A DNA stretch of 64,000 bases, taken from Shinella sp. Its GTDB lineage: Bacteria > Pseudomonadota > Alphaproteobacteria > Rhizobiales > Rhizobiaceae. The stretch covers positions 1 through 64,000 of the forward strand of contig QFQX01000009.1 of the NCBI GenBank assembly GCA_003248775.1, given 5' to 3'. The notes below the pieces were generated by a model. It saw nothing but the letters and a program-made list of their open reading frames with translations, did no database searches and had not been told where the DNA came from. Shown here in pieces: positions 1 to 8,974 of this stretch (positions are counted from its first letter, which is position 1; the number at the start of each line of letters is the position of its first letter). The position numbers and the translations under genes were made by a program.

Positions 1-364
1 TGAAAATGATCCGCATTTCCTGCACCTTTCCTCCTACTCAGGCCCAAGATGCGACGCGCAGAACGCCTATCCTGATTGAATTTTGACCCTAAGCTCAACG
101 CGCAAAATTCCACAAGGTCGCCGTCACACGGCGGGGCTTTTGACAAAAATATGACGGCGAACCCTTTGACGTGAGCAGGCGAGCGAAACGCCAAGCCATT
201 GATATTTCAGAAAACCATGCAGCGTGCGCATGGCTGGAGTGCGAAACCCGCCTTTGTTTTGCCTTTTTTGCAGTTGCGAAACCCTGCAAACTTTAATAGA
301 TCGACATCAAGAAGGCGGTCGGGGGACGGCTTTCTGCCAACCATAGATGACAATCGGAGCCTAT
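1..364. other. No gene seen; upstream region of the small ORF at 365
   Basis: This stretch holds no open frame with a convincing start and Shine-Dalgarno sequence. It contains AT-rich patches around 130-150 and 195-215 that could hold the promoter of the small ORF starting at 365, but no clear -35/-10 pair stands out. Confidence 0.5.
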
Positions 365-466
365 ATGGAAGACAGTATCCAGAAATCGTGCTGGAGTGTC
401 ACATTTCGTGCATTGATGGGATTTGCGGGCATTCTCTGCCTTGCTTATCTTTTTGGCAGCTTCTGA
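365..466 (+). CDS. 33-residue small single-pass membrane protein (unrecognised)
   Basis: ATG with a GGAG seven bases upstream opens a 33-codon frame. The N-terminal half is polar with one Trp. Residues 17-33 are hydrophobic (motif MGFAGILCLAYLFGSF) and look like one membrane segment ending at the C-terminus. A perfect stem-loop followed by a T run begins 25 bases after the stop, so the unit looks like an independently transcribed short mRNA. I do not recognise a family. It is below most gene-caller length limits. Coding status is inferred from the RBS, the membrane segment and the terminator; conservation was not tested. Confidence 0.55.
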   Translation: MEDSIQKSCWSVTFRALMGFAGILCLAYLFGSF

Positions 467-491
467 ACCGGACAAAATCTGGTTTTCATTC

Positions 492-524
492 ACAGCGCGG
501 GTCGAAAAGCCCGCGCTGTTTTTA
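492..524 (+). terminator. Rho-independent terminator after the 33-aa ORF
   Basis: The 10-bp perfect stem ACAGCGCGGG / CCCGCGCTGT has an 8-base loop and is followed by TTTTAT. It ends the short transcript carrying the ORF at 365-466. Confidence 0.8.
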
Positions 525-702
525 TTTGTGGCAGACGACACCCATGTCGCGACGGTGAAAGCCGATGTCGGTTCGCCGACGCATTCGCAATCGATGATAT
601 TCTAGCCTTGAATCACTATATATCGAGCGATCCTCTACCTCGTCGTGGTCATAACGACTTTGGCGGGCATGCTTCAGGATCCGGTGCGCAGGTCGGAATC
701 TC

Positions 703-2103
703 ATGTTTCTTTCGGTATTCGATGTTTTCAAGATCGGCGTCGGGCCTTCGAGCTCCCACACAATGGGGCCGATGACGGCTGCGAACCGGTTCCTCGACCT
801 CATTCTGTCGGATAGCTGGCCACGGCCGCACGGCGCGCATGTGGCGGCGCTGAAGGTGAGCCTGCACGGCTCGCTCGCGTATACCGGCATCGGTCACGGG
901 ACGGGCAGGGCTGTCATCATCGGTCTTACCGGCGAAGCGCCCGACAGCATCGACCCCGACCACATGGACGCTATCATCGAGGAGGTCGAAAAGACCGGCA
1001 AGGTGCAGCCCCCGGGTCATCCGGCCTATGCCTTCCAGCCCAAGGACGATCTTGTCTTCGACAAGAAGACCCCGCTGCCGGGACATGCCAACGGCATGCG
1101 CTTCTCCGCGCTCGACCGCGACGGCCGCGTGTTGCTGACCACTGTCTATTATTCGATCGGCGGCGGCTTCGTCGTGACCGATACCGAGCTTGCGGCCATG
1201 CAGGCGGCAAAAAAGAGCAGCGGCGGCCGGAAGGTACCGTATCCCTTCTCCTCCGCAAAAGAGATGCTCGACATGGCCGCCAGCTCCGGCCTGACGATTG
1301 CCCAGATGAAACGCGCCAACGAGGAAACCGTCATGGAGCGCGCAAGCCTCGATGCCGGCCTCGACCGGATCTGGGATGCGATGAGCGGCTGCATCGATCG
1401 CGGGCTGAAGCAGGAGGGCAGGCTGCCGGGCGGGCTCAACGTGCGCCGGCGGGCAAGGTCCATCCACGACAAGCTGCAGGAGGAGTGGCGCAGCAACCGG
1501 CTCAATCCCTTGCTCGCGAATGATTGGCTGTCGGTCTATGCCATGGCGGTCAACGAGGAGAATGCGGCCGGAGGACGCGTCGTCACCGCGCCGACCAATG
1601 GTGCGGCCGGTGTCATCCCGGCGACCATTCGCTACTACCTGCATTTCCATCCCGATGCCGATCAGGAAGGCGTTCGCGACTACCTGCTGACGGCTGCTGC
1701 CGTCGGCGGCATCATCAAGCACAACGCCTCGATCTCGGGCGCCGAAGTCGGCTGTCAGGGCGAGGTGGGCTCGGCATCCGCCATGGCGGCCGCCGGCCTT
1801 GCCGCGGTCATGGGCGGCAGCCCGGAGCAGATCGAAAACGCTGCGGAAATCGCGCTGGAACACCATCTCGGCATGACCTGCGACCCGGTCGCAGGCCTCG
1901 TGCAGGTGCCGTGCATCGAGCGTAACGCGCTCGGGGCGGTCAAGGCTGTCACGGCGGCTTCGCTGGCGCTCAAGGGCGACGGCCAGCATTTCGTACCGCT
2001 CGACGCCGCCATCGAAACCATGCGCCAGACCGGCAACGACATGAACGAGAAGTACAAGGAAACCTCTCTCGGCGGCCTCGCCGTCAACGTCGTCGAATGT
2101 TGA
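703..2103 (+). CDS. sdaA: L-serine ammonia-lyase, iron-sulfur-dependent, single-chain
   Basis: 466 residues, the usual size of the single-polypeptide bacterial enzyme (SdaA/SdaB). It deaminates L-serine to pyruvate and ammonia in the cytoplasm. The N-terminus has the family signature [12 protein letters not shown] (about residues 12-23). The C-terminal alpha domain has GCQGEVGSA and, further on, a Cys pair in [13 protein letters not shown]; these supply the Cys ligands of the labile [4Fe-4S] cluster. The start is the first ATG before the conserved [11 protein letters not shown]. It stands alone, followed by a hairpin at 2104 and then an acetyltransferase gene. Confidence 0.95.
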   Translation: MFLSVFDVFKIGVGPSSSHTMGPMTAANRFLDLILSDSWPRPHGAHVAALKVSLHGSLAYTGIGHGTGRAVIIGLTGEAPDSIDPDHMDAIIEEVEKTGKVQPPGHPAYAFQPKDDLVFDKKTPLPGHANGMRFSALDRDGRVLLTTVYYSIGGGFVVTDTELAAMQAAKKSSGGRKVPYPFSSAKEMLDMAASSGLTIAQMKRANEETVMERASLDAGLDRIWDAMSGCIDRGLKQEGRLPGGLNVRRRARSIHDKLQEEWRSNRLNPLLANDWLSVYAMAVNEENAAGGRVVTAPTNGAAGVIPATIRYYLHFHPDADQEGVRDYLLTAAAVGGIIKHNASISGAEVGCQGEVGSASAMAAAGLAAVMGGSPEQIENAAEIALEHHLGMTCDPVAGLVQVPCIERNALGAVKAVTAASLALKGDGQHFVPLDAAIETMRQTGNDMNEKYKETSLGGLAVNVVEC

Positions 2104-2123
2104 TGGCGCCCTGAGGGGCGCCA
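2104..2123 (+). terminator. Hairpin immediately after sdaA
   Basis: TGGCGCCC / GGGCGCCA is an 8-bp perfect stem with a 4-base loop directly after the sdaA stop. There is no T tract, so it may be a weak terminator or a 3'-end stabiliser. Confidence 0.5.
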
Positions 2124-2219
2124 GCCTGACTTGGCAAGGACGAGACTTGCCGCCCGTCAGCGCGGCTGATACCGGGTGCGCCGACTTTCTTTCAATCCCG
2201 CATTCGAAGTGGCAGCTCG

Positions 2220-2678
2220 ATGTTCGTTCGCCGTTACAGACCCGACGATCTAGATAGAGTCATAGACGTGTTTCTGCGGGCGATCCGCGAAACGGCTTCG
2301 AAGGATTACACATCCGGGCAGATCGATGCGTGGGCACGTGCAGACCGGGACGGATGGTCGGTGCGCCGCGCCGACAGGCCGACATGGGTCGCGGATATCG
2401 GCGGCGTTGTCGCGGGCTTTTCCGATCTCGAAGTAGACGGCCATATCGACATGATGTTCGTGCACCCAGATTTCGGCGGCCGCGGGGTTGCAACGGCGCT
2501 CATCGAGGCGGTCGAGGCTCACGCGCGGGCAAGCGGACTGACAGGGCTTTTTTCCGAAGTCAGCATCACGGCACGACCGTTTTTCGAGCGGATTGGATTT
2601 GTCGTGATGGAACGCGAAACGGTTCATCGCCACGGGCAGTCCCTCGATCGGTTCAGGATGGCGAAGACCCTCGGGTGA
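2220..2678 (+). CDS. GNAT-family N-acetyltransferase
   Basis: 152 residues, a typical single GNAT domain. The acetyl-CoA pyrophosphate-binding loop is seen at about residues 82-95 (HPDFGGRGVATALIEAV, matching R/Q-x-x-G-x-G/A). The C-terminal strand with FFERIGFVVMERETV is also typical (YafP/YjcF-like group). The substrate cannot be told; the family includes acetylation of amines and small metabolites. It lies alone on the plus strand between sdaA and a convergent SDR gene. Confidence 0.85.
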   Translation: MFVRRYRPDDLDRVIDVFLRAIRETASKDYTSGQIDAWARADRDGWSVRRADRPTWVADIGGVVAGFSDLEVDGHIDMMFVHPDFGGRGVATALIEAVEAHARASGLTGLFSEVSITARPFFERIGFVVMERETVHRHGQSLDRFRMAKTLG

Positions 2679-2760
2679 GCGATTGCCGGACCATCGGCGG
2701 CAAGGCCGGGGGCTTCGGTAACCTCCGGCATCCGGATCGCTTGATATCCTGCCGTGCAGA

Positions 2761-3504
2761 TCAGGCGACCCTGGAAAGGGCCACGGCGTCAGCACCTGCC
2801 GGATAACGCAGCCTGTCCGAAGTGTCGTTGGCAGCCATCCAGATCGCCTCGGACACGTCGCTTTCCCTCGTCGTCAGCGCGGGATTGGCAAAGCCGGCAA
2901 AGATCGGTCCGGCGAATTCGGCATAGGTTTCCGGGATCAGGTCCATGACGGGGATATCGGTATTCGCCGCAAACCGCGTCGTCGGCGCATAACCGGGCTC
3001 CACCAGCTTCGCGCGGATATCGAAGGCGGCCAGTTCATGCACCAGCGACCCGGTGAAGCCCTCTATCGCCTGCTTGCTTGCGGTATAGGCCGCCGCCAGC
3101 GGCATTGCCGCAAGGGTCACGCTCGAGGTGACGTTGACGATCACGCCGGACCGGCGCTCGCGCATCTGCGGGATGACGGCTTGCGTCACGGCCATGACCC
3201 CGAAGGTGTTGGTCTCGAAGACCTTGCGAACATGCGCCATCGGCGTGGCCTCGAAGGCACCGACGACACCGATCCCGGCATTGTTCACCAGCACATCGAT
3301 CGGCCCCGCCTTTTCCATGGCGGCCGCGATGCTCTCGGGATCGGTCACGTCCAGCGGCAGCATGCGAATGCGTTCTGACGCCGGCAGCAGGCTGTCGCGG
3401 GGCTCACGCATGGTGGCGATGACGCTCCAGCCCTTCTCATGGAAGTAACGGGCGGTCTCCAATCCGTAGCCGGATGAGCAGCCGGTGATGAGTACGGTCT
3501 TCAT
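2761..3504 (-). CDS. SDR-family oxidoreductase (classical short-chain dehydrogenase)
   Basis: 247 residues. It starts with the Rossmann motif TGCSSGYG (TGxxxGxG), then has NNAGIG, the catalytic Ser strand (VNVTSSV) and YTASK (YxxxK). This is a complete NAD(P)-dependent classical SDR. AGGAGACC sits just upstream of the ATG. It is divergent from an AraC-type regulator at 3603, and the shared spacer contains an inverted repeat, so the regulator probably controls it. The substrate is unknown; similar pairs act on aldehydes or ketones. Confidence 0.9.
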   Translation of the reverse strand: MKTVLITGCSSGYGLETARYFHEKGWSVIATMREPRDSLLPASERIRMLPLDVTDPESIAAAMEKAGPIDVLVNNAGIGVVGAFEATPMAHVRKVFETNTFGVMAVTQAVIPQMRERRSGVIVNVTSSVTLAAMPLAAAYTASKQAIEGFTGSLVHELAAFDIRAKLVEPGYAPTTRFAANTDIPVMDLIPETYAEFAGPIFAGFANPALTTRESDVSEAIWMAANDTSDRLRYPAGADAVALSRVA

Positions 3505-3555
3505 GATGGTCTCCTGTGTTCGCTGTTGACGAGACCGTTGTAACCGACATAATCA

Positions 3556-3599
3556 GGACTATCTTCGATCACTAGTCCATATTTCATTTGCGATAGTCC
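3556..3599. promoter_or_regulatory. Inverted repeat in the SDR/AraC divergent promoter
   Basis: GGACTATC at 3556-3563 and GATAGTCC at 3592-3599 are perfect inverted arms 28 bases apart, and a partial third copy (CTAGTCC) lies between them at about 3572. The right arm ends three bases before the ATG of the AraC-type gene. This looks like an operator for that regulator. Confidence 0.45.
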
Positions 3600-3602
3600 G
3601 AC

Positions 3603-4526
3603 ATGGCCGAACCATTGACCGAGGTTATTCAGCTTCTTCGTCCCCGGGCCGTATTCTCGAAAGGGATCAGCGGCGCCGGACACTGGGCGGTGCGCTACGC
3701 CGATTTCGGGCAGCCGGGATTTTGCGCGGTGATCGAGGGACGGTGCCGTCTGGCTGTCAGCGGAGAGCAACCGGTCATCCTCGAAGAGGGCGACTTCGTG
3801 CTTTTGCCTGAAACTCCATCCTTCACGATGTCCAGCCTCGAACCCGCGCAACCCTTGCACATCGATCCGAAAACGGCCGTTGCCCCCGACAGGGAAATCC
3901 GTCACGGCCGGCAGGACGGGCCGCCCGATCTCCGCCAGTTCGGCGGCTGGTTTTCCTTCGATGCGCCTGATGCCGGGCTGTTCGTCTCTCTTTTGCCGCG
4001 CATGATCCACATCCGTGGGGTGCCTCGGCTCGCGCAGCTGGTACGCCTGCTCGGAGAGGAGGCGGCGCGAGAGGACATCGGCCGCGACCTCATTTTGCAG
4101 CGGCTCGTCGAAATCCTGTTGATCGAGGCGCTTCGGACAGCGCCTACCGAGGAAGCCCAACCGGGCCTCCTGCGCGGCCTTGCCGATCCCCGGATCGCCG
4201 CTGCGCTGCGGGGCATGCATGGCGATATCGAACGGGCATGGACGGTTCCCGACCTTGCCAGCGAGGCGGGCATGTCCCGCTCGGCTTTCTTCGACCGCTT
4301 CAACCGCATGGTTGGGGTCAGACCGATGGAATATCTGCTGTCATGGCGGATGGCGGTCGCAAAGAACCTGCTGCGCAGCGAGAAAGTGGCACTTGATGAG
4401 GTAGCACGGCGGATCGGCTACAGCTCCGCCAGCACCTTCAGCACCGCCTTCCGCCGCCACGTCGGCCTGCCGCCTGGCAGTTTTATCAGACGTGGCGGGA
4501 TGCAAGGCGAAGCTGTGAATGCCTAG
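3603..4526 (+). CDS. AraC-family transcriptional regulator with cupin_6 sensor domain
   Basis: 307 residues. The N-terminal cupin-like sensor domain (about 1-190, with LLPETPSFTMSS and VSLLPRMIHIRG) is followed by a linker and a C-terminal AraC double helix-turn-helix (about 200-295). The second HTH has EVARRIGYSSASTFSTAFRRHVGLPPG, split as usual for the family. Related regulators control a neighbouring oxidoreductase in response to small aromatic or aldehyde ligands; here the divergent SDR gene is the obvious target. No clear Shine-Dalgarno is seen before the chosen ATG, and the inverted repeat abuts it. Confidence 0.9.
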   Translation: MAEPLTEVIQLLRPRAVFSKGISGAGHWAVRYADFGQPGFCAVIEGRCRLAVSGEQPVILEEGDFVLLPETPSFTMSSLEPAQPLHIDPKTAVAPDREIRHGRQDGPPDLRQFGGWFSFDAPDAGLFVSLLPRMIHIRGVPRLAQLVRLLGEEAAREDIGRDLILQRLVEILLIEALRTAPTEEAQPGLLRGLADPRIAAALRGMHGDIERAWTVPDLASEAGMSRSAFFDRFNRMVGVRPMEYLLSWRMAVAKNLLRSEKVALDEVARRIGYSSASTFSTAFRRHVGLPPGSFIRRGGMQGEAVNA

Positions 4527-4615
4527 ATTGTCTGCACACCAAATTTGAACGATGGCACTGCCGACTTATTCATCCGCCCCTTGACGTGGGCTGTCATCGG
4601 ATTATCACCGCAGGC

Positions 4616-5053
4616 ATGACACTGCATCTCATCAAGCTCTGCGTCGGCGCCGACTCCCTTCAGGATCTTCGTGACTGGGTGGCGGAGAGGGCGCTCATTG
4701 CGGTCGCGGCCGGTCTTGAGCCCCATTCCAGCCATGTGACGCGCATGGTGCCGAAACGTGGGGAGGAGCTGCTGGACGGCGGTTCGCTCTACTGGATCAT
4801 CAAGGGTCAGGTGGCGGCGCGGCAGAAGCTCCTCGACATCAAGACGTTTACCGGCGGTGACGGTGTCAGCCATTGCGAATTGATCCTGGGGCCAGAAGTC
4901 ATAGAGGTGACGCCCGCGCCCCGTCGCCCCTTCCAGGGCTGGCGCTATCTGGAGCCGGATGCGGCTCCCCGCGATCTCGGCGCATCCGGAGCCAATATCG
5001 AGGAGATGCCCGAAGACCTCAAGCGGGAACTCGCCGAACTCGGTCTGCTCTAG
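4616..5053 (+). CDS. DUF1489 family protein
   Basis: 145 residues with the alphaproteobacterial DUF1489 signature from the first residue (MTLHLIKLCVGADSL) and the conserved internal stretch around residues 58-75 (LYWIIKGQVAARQ). The start is at the ATG before TLHLIK, since upstream in-frame codons do not match the family. The function is not known. The protein is soluble, with no signal peptide. It lies in the same direction as dusA, about 100 bases upstream of it. Confidence 0.85.
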   Translation: MTLHLIKLCVGADSLQDLRDWVAERALIAVAAGLEPHSSHVTRMVPKRGEELLDGGSLYWIIKGQVAARQKLLDIKTFTGGDGVSHCELILGPEVIEVTPAPRRPFQGWRYLEPDAAPRDLGASGANIEEMPEDLKRELAELGLL

Positions 5054-5150
5054 GTTCTTCGCTGTTTCAGACTTCTTCAATTGTCACAGAACAGGCCGCC
5101 TGATCGGGAAACCCTTGCGGACAGGCCATTGCGGGGTTATCTGACCGCTC

Positions 5151-6185
5151 ATGACCATAGCACCGCTCTACAGCCCGGGGACGAAACTCTTCGCAGTTGC
5201 CCCGATGATCGACTGGACTGACCGTCACTGCCGCTATTTCCATCGGCAACTGACCGGGCGGGCGTTGCTCTATACCGAAATGGTCGTGGCGGATGCGATC
5301 ATTCATGGGCATCGGGACCGGCTGCTCGGTTTTTCGCCCGCAGAACATCCGGTGGCGCTGCAGCTCGGTGGTTCGGATCCGGCGAAGCTTTCGGAGGCCG
5401 TGCGGATTTCTGCTGATTACGGGTATGACGAAATCAACCTCAATGTCGGCTGCCCCTCGGACCGGGTGCAGTCCGGGACATTCGGCGCTTGCCTGATGCG
5501 TGAACCGGAGACTGTTGCGGCCTGCGTGACCGCTATGAAGGCGGTGGCGTCCGTGCCGGTGACCGTCAAGTGCCGGATCGGGGTGGACGACCAGGAACCG
5601 GCCGAGGTTTTGCCGGATTTTCTCGCCCGGATGATCGCGGCCGGTGCGGATGCGATCTGGATCCATGCGCGCAAGGCGTGGCTGAAGGGGCTCTCGCCTA
5701 AGGAAAACCGGGAAATCCCGCCGCTCGACTATGAACTGGTCTACCGGATGAAGCGGGAAAACCCCGGTGTCTTCCTCGGCATCAACGGCGGCATCGACAG
5801 CCTCGAGGCGGCCTCCCGGCATCTGGAGGTGATGGACGGGGTGATGCTCGGACGGGCCAGCTATCATAATGCCACGATGCTGACCGGCGTGGACGAGAAA
5901 ATTTATGGTGCGGTCGAGAAGATTCGAACTTCCGAAGTCGACTGGGATGCGGTGCGTGACGCGATGATGGCCTATGCCGAGCGGGTAATGGTGGATGGCG
6001 GGCGGCTTTCCCATGTCACGCGGCACATGGTCGGGCTGTTTCAGGGTTTTGCCGGAGCTCGGCGCTACCGGCAGATCCTTTCCACCGATGCGACCAAGGC
6101 AAGCGCCGGGCCGGAGGTTATTGCAGCCGCATTTGCCTCGGTCGATATTGCCGGTGGACCGAAGGCCCAGGTGGCAGCCGAGTAG
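5151..6185 (+). CDS. dusA: tRNA-dihydrouridine synthase A
   Basis: 344 residues, an FMN-binding TIM-barrel. DusA reduces uridine 20/20a in the tRNA D-loop. The N-terminal APMIDWTDRHCRYF is diagnostic of DusA rather than DusB/C. The catalytic Cys is in FGACLM (about residue 110), and NVGCPSDRVQSG is the core motif. GINGGI and GVMLGRASY complete the phosphate-binding part of the barrel. The gene ends shortly before a strong bidirectional hairpin that separates it from convergent cspA. Confidence 0.93.
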   Translation: MTIAPLYSPGTKLFAVAPMIDWTDRHCRYFHRQLTGRALLYTEMVVADAIIHGHRDRLLGFSPAEHPVALQLGGSDPAKLSEAVRISADYGYDEINLNVGCPSDRVQSGTFGACLMREPETVAACVTAMKAVASVPVTVKCRIGVDDQEPAEVLPDFLARMIAAGADAIWIHARKAWLKGLSPKENREIPPLDYELVYRMKRENPGVFLGINGGIDSLEAASRHLEVMDGVMLGRASYHNATMLTGVDEKIYGAVEKIRTSEVDWDAVRDAMMAYAERVMVDGGRLSHVTRHMVGLFQGFAGARRYRQILSTDATKASAGPEVIAAAFASVDIAGGPKAQVAAE

Positions 6186-6196
6186 CGTGAAATGCG

Positions 6197-6220
6197 AACG
6201 GCGCCCCGAAGGGCGCCGTT
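6197..6220. terminator. Bidirectional terminator between dusA and cspA
   Basis: A perfect 10-bp stem, AACGGCGCCC / GGGCGCCGTT, with a CGAA loop. The arms begin with AA and end with TT plus a further T, so it can serve both convergent genes. Confidence 0.75.
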
Positions 6221-6267
6221 TCATGTCTCATCTCAGGCTTCTGGACGAACCGGAAGCAACCCGCCAA

Positions 6268-6480
6268 TCAGGCGAGCTGGATGTTGACAGCCTTCGGGCC
6301 CTTGCCCATGCGATCCGGCTCGGTGTCGAAGGTGACCTGCTGGCCGTCCTTGATCGCCTGGATGCCGGAAGCCTGGAGAGCGGAGATGTGGACGAATACG
6401 TCCTTAGCGCCGCCATCCGGAGTGATGAAGCCGAAGCCCTTGTCCTGATTGAAGAATTTTACAGTGCCCTTGGTGGCCAT
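6268..6480 (-). CDS. cspA: Cold-shock domain protein (CspA family)
   Basis: 70 residues, a single cold-shock OB fold that binds single-stranded RNA and DNA as an RNA chaperone. RNP1 (KGFGFI) and RNP2 (VFVHIS) are intact. The start is [10 protein letters not shown], preceded by AAGGA. Upstream frame extension is possible but would add an atypical N-terminus. As with many csp genes, a long gene-free stretch lies upstream and probably holds a structured 5' leader. It is convergent with dusA. Confidence 0.95.
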   Translation of the reverse strand: MATKGTVKFFNQDKGFGFITPDGGAKDVFVHISALQASGIQAIKDGQQVTFDTEPDRMGKGPKAVNIQLA

Positions 6481-6864
6481 GGGAGAAGTTCCTTGTCCCT
6501 TAGTGTGTCTGTTCCTCGCCACCGGCTGACCGGAAGAGAGGGCGTTATGCCCTTTCGCGAAAGGGCCAGTCGGAAGTCGCGATAACGGGGAAAGAACGTC
6601 TACCAGCGGGAGAAAGCCCCCAAGACCGCATGACACGGTCACTACAATCGGTCCAGTCTCCGGGATCATTAATGCCCGAACGACGCCAGAGGTACGAGTT
6701 TTCCACCGAAAAGGCAAGGGCGAAAACAGGGCACTTTCTTGTTTGCATTTGGTCAAACGACTGAATCCATTGACATTTGAGGGGAGGTTTTGGAAGCCTC
6801 GCCCCGGTGCGGGGTTGATGCCTGTCGGCCTTCGGGCTAGGAAGGCGCGGGGGCAAGATTAGCA
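6481..6864. other. Divergent intergenic region between cspA and the J-domain gene
   Basis: 384 bases without a convincing gene. It should contain the cspA promoter and a long 5' leader on the minus strand, and the promoter of the J-domain gene on the plus strand. A short inverted repeat (CCCTTTCGCGAAAGGG, about 6550-6565) lies in the putative cspA leader. Confidence 0.5.
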
Positions 6865-7470
6865 ATGCCGAAGACAGGTGCCACCGTGATCGATCCTTAC
6901 CAGCTGCTCGGGCTGCCCCGCGACGCGAACGATGCGGCGATCAAGGCCGCCTATCGCAAGATCGCCAAGACCGAGCATCCCGACGGCGGTGGCGACGTCG
7001 ACCGTTTCGCAAAGGTGACGGCGTCCTACGAGCTGCTCAAGGACCCCGTGCGGCGCAAGGTCTATGACGATACCGGCTACGACCCGCAGCTCGCCGATAC
7101 GGCCGATCTCAAGGGCCTGATGATGCTGGAGACGCTTGTCAACGACATGATCCTCGACGAGCGGGAGCCGGGCAGCTTCGACCCCGTGGCCGGCCTGCGC
7201 CGCAAGCTCACCGACGATATCCTCAAGACGCGCTTCCATATTCTCGAGCTGGAACGCCATCGCGCCCGGGTGCGCCAGCATATCGACCGCATCGGCCGGC
7301 GGCCGGAAGCGGATGTGCTCGGCTCCATGCTGAAGGCGCGCACGCAATCGATATCCGACGCCATCCGCGCCGCCGAAACCCAGATCGAAGCGATCGAGCG
7401 GGCCTATACCATGCTTGAAGGCTATTCCTACGAGCTGGAGCCGGAACCGCTGGCAAAGGCTGCGGAATAG
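6865..7470 (+). CDS. J-domain (DnaJ-like) co-chaperone, non-canonical
   Basis: 201 residues. The N-terminal J domain (about 10-70) has an intact HPD tripeptide at 38-40 (KTEHPDGGG) and the helix I motif DPYQLLGLPRDA. There is no Gly/Phe region, zinc finger or substrate-binding domain. Residues 110-190 are helical and charged (coiled-coil like). It is probably a DnaK partner for a special client; the client is unknown. A start at GTG 6886 is possible and would place the J domain right at the N-terminus. Confidence 0.85.
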   Translation: MPKTGATVIDPYQLLGLPRDANDAAIKAAYRKIAKTEHPDGGGDVDRFAKVTASYELLKDPVRRKVYDDTGYDPQLADTADLKGLMMLETLVNDMILDEREPGSFDPVAGLRRKLTDDILKTRFHILELERHRARVRQHIDRIGRRPEADVLGSMLKARTQSISDAIRAAETQIEAIERAYTMLEGYSYELEPEPLAKAAE

Positions 7471-7524
7471 CCGCGATCTCGGGCGATGGGAAAGCGGCGC
7501 GCCTCCTGCGCCATCCCGATGTCT

Positions 7525-8136
7525 TCACGATGCATCCGCCGACGGCGGGCCGGGCGGTGCGACGCTTTCTCCGGCGGGCGGCCGAGCGTTCGCGGCTATC
7601 GTTTCATCGGGGAAGGACGGGGGCTCGGTCGCGGGCTGATCGGGTTCAGCACTGACGATCCGCATCAGCGCCTCGAAACGCTGTAGCATGTCGCCCCGCA
7701 GCAGGGCCGGTTCCTGGCGCTGCCAATCCCTGGCGAAGAACCGCAGCAGGGCGCGCTCGACGTGGAAACGGGTGAGCGTGTCGAAGACGATGCGCATCGT
7801 CCCCTCCTGAAGCCAGCGTTGAGCCGGATCGGGCGAGGGCGGCGGAAGGGGGCTGTGTGCGATCAGCAGTCTGATGATGACCTCGGCTTCGACCCGCAAG
7901 GCATCGTAAAGGGCGCGCGACTTTTCCGGGAGCAAGGCCGCGCAATCGGTCTCATCGTGATCCGGCAACCAGACCCCGCAGTGCCGCTGCCGGCGGCAGG
8001 CGCGCCGCAGGCAAATGCGGGGGACATCGAGGGCGTCCGCGGCCATCAGGGCGATGCAGTCCCGAACCGGATCGGGTTCGTGGGCATTGTCGGGCGCGAT
8101 GGCGTCCGCGGTGGTGTTTTCCGAAGTCCCGGTCAT
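7525..8136 (-). CDS. Conserved hypothetical protein with a Cys/Arg motif
   Basis: 203 residues. The start is chosen at the ATG with AAGGAG seven bases upstream. The N-terminal 20 residues are polar. A motif ICLRRACRRQRHCGVW (about 37-52) carries three Cys and many Arg, resembling a short zinc or nucleic-acid-binding element. The middle is helical with LLRFFARDWQR, and the C-terminal 35 residues are Pro/Ala-rich and look disordered. I cannot name a family. It is convergent with the J-domain gene. Confidence 0.7.
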   Translation of the reverse strand: MTGTSENTTADAIAPDNAHEPDPVRDCIALMAADALDVPRICLRRACRRQRHCGVWLPDHDETDCAALLPEKSRALYDALRVEAEVIIRLLIAHSPLPPPSPDPAQRWLQEGTMRIVFDTLTRFHVERALLRFFARDWQRQEPALLRGDMLQRFEALMRIVSAEPDQPATEPPSFPDETIAANARPPAGESVAPPGPPSADAS

Positions 8137-8783
8137 GTCCTTGCTCCTTCGTGTCGATCCGGCTTGCGGGTGGGGAGGGCATCCGCCATCCGGACGCGCT
8201 GAAACGTTCACGCGCGGTCTCCCGCCGTGGTTTGCTTCATTTCGGTGTCCCCTCTTCGGCCTTTCGGCCAGGGGGTGGCGGACGGGGCGCTGGAAGCTGC
8301 CTCGTAAAGTAAAAAGATATGACACCTTCCGGCGCCCCGTTCGGCGGTTTTTATCCGCGCGGTCGGTCCCTCTGCTCCGGCGGTTCTCAGGATTTTCCGT
8401 CCATCGGGCTGCGGCTTTCACCGCCGGACGCCCGGGACGACCTGATACCGCCGGTCTCTGACGCCTTGCAGGCGCGTCCGGCGCACCGTCAGGGTCGACA
8501 TGGGGTTCAGCCGTCCGAGACCTTCCCATGTCCCCACGTCGCCGGAGGGAGACCAGTTTGCACGGACCCCGAAAGACCGGGCCTGCGATCGCCCGAACCT
8601 TTCAGCGCCGGTCCCGCCTCGCCGGGCACGCAAACCCGGTGTATCCGCGACGGAACGGATGGATTGTAGGCACGGGAAATCGGGGCGGGGATTTTGCGGG
8701 AAAACGGGGATGAGGTTACGGCCAAGGAAGACGTGCCGCTGCGCGCCGACGCCCGATTTATGCCGTTTGCCGTCGTTACAGGC
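8137..8783. other. GC-rich stretch without a supportable gene
   Basis: About 650 bases with no open frame having a plausible start, RBS and protein-like composition. Several inverted repeats are visible, for example GGTCTC at about 8453 paired with GAGACC at about 8517, and GCCTTGCAGGC at about 8463. I found no signature of tmRNA, RNase P RNA or SRP RNA. It may hold a structured RNA or decayed sequence. Confidence 0.4.
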
Positions 8784-8889
8784 TAGAGCATCTCCGGCGG
8801 AAACGGAGTCGCCTTCAATGCTCTATCTCTTTGTTTTTACGTAATTCCGGACGCAAAACCGCTTCACACTTTTGCTGGAGTTACTCTAT
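8784..8889. repeat. RIME-like intergenic element, copy 1 (two palindromes)
   Basis: The first palindrome runs from TAGAGCAT (8784) to ATGCTCTA (8818-8825), with an inner CTCCG/CGGAG. The second runs from about GTAATTCC (8841) through GCAAAA...TTTTGC to GGAGTTAC. It matches the copy at 54494 along its full length and the half copy at 34994. The size and two-palindrome build fit the Rhizobium-specific intergenic mosaic element; assignment to that family is from memory. Confidence 0.75.
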
Positions 8890-8974
8890 GGTTTCGGAGC
8901 AATCCAGCCCGCGACCTGGCTTGCGACCGGCGACCTGCGTCGACTATGGGCCGGCGGCACAGGAGGAAAATGGC

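Noticed and set aside
199..558. 119-codon frame overlapping the small microprotein gene
   Set aside because: No RBS, crosses the terminator hairpin, and composition is atypical.
649..1989. Minus-strand frame opposite sdaA
   Set aside because: Mirror of sdaA coding; His/Arg/Asp-rich, no start signal or known domain.
8319..8669. Possible 116-codon gene in the structured region
   Set aside because: No convincing start; Pro/Arg-rich frame typical of GC-rich non-coding DNA.
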